From Micropterix aruncella (lineage: Eukaryota; Arthropoda; Insecta; Lepidoptera; Micropterigidae): a stretch of DNA of 64,000 bases. A model generated the notes under the pieces. That model made no database searches. It was not told the DNA's origin and worked only from the letters and a program-made list of their open reading frames with translations. The DNA lies in assembly GCA_944548615.1 (NCBI GenBank), contig OX155967.1, positions 7,194,524 to 7,258,523 of the forward strand, given 5' to 3'. The position numbers and the translations under genes were made by a program. Numbering within the stretch: position 1 is the first letter of the stretch; every line of letters starts with the position of its first letter. This document shows, one piece after another, positions 59,543 to 64,000 of this stretch.

Positions 59543-61075
59543 GTTATATTTGATAAGGTTTGTAAAGAAATCCGTTTATAGGATGATGTTATTATTTAAA
59601 ATAAAATTAGTAAAAGCTACTTAAAAAGTAGCGAAGGAAATCCCAGCTTGTATTGGGAAATGCTTATGTTTGAATGAGATATACTTACGGATGTGCACGA
59701 CTTTCGACGGTGCAATGTAAGTTGAAAGGTCCTTTTGCAGTCGACTAACGATCACTATTCATCCATATATCTCATAAATAGGGCTTATCCTTATGCAACA
59801 CAAAATGCCTTCAATTGAGACGAATTAAGCGAAAAAATAAAAAAATAAAATATTGATCACTTCGGCAAAGCCGTTTTCTAAATGAAAGTGACATTACGAA
59901 ATAATTCAAATTTCGAATGCTACCAACATTTAAAATATGATACAATTGGCTGAGTTTGTTATCAACGAGCCATTAAATCGAAATAAAAATAAAAAAACCT
60001 CCATATGCTCAATGAAATGAAAAAAGAAACTTCAATCTTAATTTCTGGCAGAGGAGTTTATAATAAAGATTGTATAATGTTATCAAAATAGGGTAAACCT
60101 ATATAAAATTGTATAATATTAAAAAATTGTAAAGAACTATTGTAGAAAACAGTATAATATTGTTATATTTGATAAGGTTTGTAAAGAAATCCGTTTATTG
60201 GATGATGTTTTTATTTAAAATAAAACTAGTAAAAGCTATTTAAAAAGTAGCGAAGGAAATCCCAGCTTGTATTGGGAAATGCTTATGTTTGAATGAGATA
60301 TACTTACGGATGTGCACGACTTTCGACGGTGCAATGTAAGTTTAAAGGTCCTTTTGCAGTCAACTAACGATCACTATTCATCCATATATCTCATAAATAG
60401 GGCTTATCCTTATGCAACACAAAATGCCTTCAATTGAGACGAATTAAGCGAAAAAATAACAAATTAAACTATTGATCACTTCGGCAAAGCCGTTTTCTAA
60501 ATGAAAGTGACATTACAAAATAATTCAAATTTCGAATGCTACCAACATTTAAAATATGATACAATTGGCTGAGTTTGTTATCAACGAGCCATTAAATCGA
60601 AATAAAAATAAAAAAACCTCCATATGCTCAATGAAATGAAAGAAGAAACTTCAATCTTAATTTCTGGCAGAGGAGTTTATAATAAAGATTGTATAATGTT
60701 ATCAAAATAGGGTAAACCTATATAAAATTGTATAATATTAAAAAATTGTAAAGAAATATTGTAGAAAACAGTATAATATTGTTATATTTGATAAGGTTTG
60801 TAAAGAAATCCGTTTATAGGATGATGTTTTTATTTAAAATAAAATTAGTAAAAGCTACTTAAAAAGTAGCGAAGGAAATCCCAGCTTGTATTGGGAAATG
60901 CTTATGTTTAAATGAGATATACTTACGGATGTGCACGACTTTCAACGGTGCAATGTAAGTTTAAAGGTCCTTTTGCAGTCGACTAACGATCACTATTCAT
61001 CCATATATCTCATAAATAGGGCTTATCCTTATGCAACACAAAATGCCTTTAATTGAGACGAATTATGCGGAAAAA
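59543..61075 (+). repeat. 619-bp tandem repeat, locus C (about 2.4 units)
   Basis: The 'taaaattagtaaaagct' phrase starts at 59602, 60221 (one change) and 60840, two intervals of exactly 619 bp. Units differ by a few substitutions. No open frame of note. Conserved short hairpins: gctactt-aaa-aagtagc, tccca/tggga, cggc-aaa-gccg. The third unit is cut at 61,075 near a Tc1 element. Confidence 0.92.
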
Positions 61076-61098
61076 AAAAATTATATAATATATATATA

Positions 61099-62917
<1,819 letters not shown>

Positions 62918-64000
62918 AAGGGGCCGCCAAATAACTTTTTTTTTTGAAAATGCTATAAAAAAAACTACTGAATATTTTTTCAAATTTCTTTTTTTATTTG
63001 AAAGTACAATCCCTCCGGTTAATGATGGAAAATAATTTCATTCAAATGGCTGCCTCGGCTGGCCATGCAGTAGCCTACACGATGGGTCCAATTTTTAAGT
63101 ACATTATCGATTGTGTGCAGCTGTATTTCACCAATGGCTTCACGAATATTGTCCTTTAAAGCGTCAATTGTCTCTGGTTTGTCGGCGTAACACTTATCTT
63201 TGACGTCACCCCACAAAAAGTAGTCCAACGGTGTCAAATCGCAGCTCCGAGGTGGCCAAACGACATCAGCTCTGCGGCTGATAATGCGATTTTCAAAAAC
63301 AGGGCGCAAAACATCAAGTGTAACGTTGGCTGTGTGGCACGTAGCGCCGTCCTGTTGAAACCAAATGTTGCCAATATCCTCCTCTTCAATTTCTGTGAAC
63401 AAAAATTCGTTTAACATGGCCCGATAACGATCGCCATTGACGGTAACGGCCACTCCTTGCTCATTTTCGAAGAAAAATGGCCCAATTATGCCTCTGGACC
63501 AAAATCCGCACCAAACAGTGACTCGTTTTGGGTGCACCGGCTTTTCAATGAATGCCTGCGGGTTTTCTGTGCCCCAAATGCGACAATTCTGCTTGTTTAC
63601 ATACCCGCCAAGATGGAAATGAGCTTCATCTGAAAAGATGATTTTTTTGGCAAAATCCGCATCTTCTGCAAGTCGATCGCAGGCCCACTTAGCGAAGCGA
63701 AAACGCATGGGATGGTCAGTTGGCTTCAACTCCTGAACCAATTGGACTTTATACGGCGTCATACCAAGGTCTTTACGCAAAATTCGTCTCAATGATGTCT
63801 GCGAAATGTCCAATTGTTGAGAACGACGGTGAACTGATGTTGATGGCGATTCACGCACACTTTCGGCCACAGGAGCAATATTCTCGGGTGTACGCACTGT
63901 TTTTGGCTTTTTACGCGTTGGTTTATCGATGAGGATGCCAGTTTCTTTCACTTTTTTCACAAGGTAACGAACATACGGAGCTGACGGTGCTTCTCTTCTT
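62918..64000 (-). mobile_element. Mariner-type element, right part beyond window
   Basis: The minus-strand 3' terminus is probably 'ggggccgccaaataac' read on the plus strand from about 62,920, next to TA. The 5' end lies outside the window. Confidence 0.7.
63019..64000 (-). CDS. IS630/Tc1/mariner-superfamily transposase, partial
   Basis: Cut-and-paste DDE/D transposase. The frame is open to the window edge, where it reads [20 protein letters not shown], so the N-terminal part of the helix-turn-helix is outside. A catalytic triad is visible: D in [14 protein letters not shown] in [13 protein letters not shown] and D in [17 protein letters not shown] count 36 residues between the second and third, a DD36D spacing. 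A normal C-terminus ends at 63019. No stop or frameshift is seen, so it may be an intact gene. An in-frame GTG at 63960 is not a likely start. Confidence 0.9.
   Translation of the reverse strand, partial: RREAPSAPYVRYLVKKVKETGILIDKPTRKKPKTVRTPENIAPVAESVRESPSTSVHRRSQQLDISQTSLRRILRKDLGMTPYKVQLVQELKPTDHPMRFRFAKWACDRLAEDADFAKKIIFSDEAHFHLGGYVNKQNCRIWGTENPQAFIEKPVHPKRVTVWCGFWSRGIIGPFFFENEQGVAVTVNGDRYRAMLNEFLFTEIEEEDIGNIWFQQDGATCHTANVTLDVLRPVFENRIISRRADVVWPPRSCDLTPLDYFLWGDVKDKCYADKPETIDALKDNIREAIGEIQLHTIDNVLKNWTHRVGYCMASRGSHLNEIIFHH

Noticed and set aside
59543..61075. CRISPR array or bacterial-type repeat
   Set aside because: The units are 619 bp and directly tandem, with no spacer architecture, in a eukaryotic TE-rich context.

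Overview
This window looks like accessory DNA from an insect-type eukaryotic genome. It has no bacterial gene order, high AT, tRNA-derived SINE copies, many insect transposon classes and long (TA)n arrays. A LINE 3' tail near 15.6 kb and the Helitron ends resemble ones common in moths and butterflies, but the order is not proven. I could not confirm a single intact host protein-coding gene. Almost everything recognisable is a transposable element (TE) or a relic of one.

Layout. 1-9 kb: a broken non-LTR reverse transcriptase (RT), two non-autonomous Helitrons in opposite orientation, GC-rich dispersed repeats, two SINE copies and a long-inverted-repeat element with a SINE inside. 9.8-20.4 kb: eight (TA)n arrays separating a 619-bp-period tandem repeat, a 5'-truncated LINE, a deleted piggyBac transposase, an RNase H LINE fragment, fold-back elements and a Penelope-like (PLE) relic. 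20.4-25.0 kb: a Helitron carrying C2H2 zinc-finger exon remnants. 25.2-30.1 kb: an LTR retrotransposon with matching 1201-bp LTRs, gag and protease joined by a canonical -1 slippery site, and no RT or integrase. 30-47.9 kb: a solo PLE terminal repeat, more Helitron copies, several decayed LINE RT pieces and large unassigned stretches. 48.0-54.6 kb: a PLE with a full 954-aa RT/GIY-YIG frame, a second 5'-truncated 803-aa copy and an inverted terminal repeat. 54.7-58.4 kb: a second PLE rearranged into a 1.5-kb-arm palindrome. 59.5-61.1 kb: 2.4 tandem copies of the 619-bp unit. 61.1-62.7 kb: a snap-back Tc1 element. 62.9 kb to the end: a mariner-type transposase that runs off the window.

The unifying pattern is that nearly every (TA)n array directly abuts a TE end, and elements of at least six classes sit in or against them. 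The most active-looking pieces are the PLE dimer, the LTR element and the terminal mariner-type gene. All coordinates and homology calls come from reading the sequence. No database search was run.
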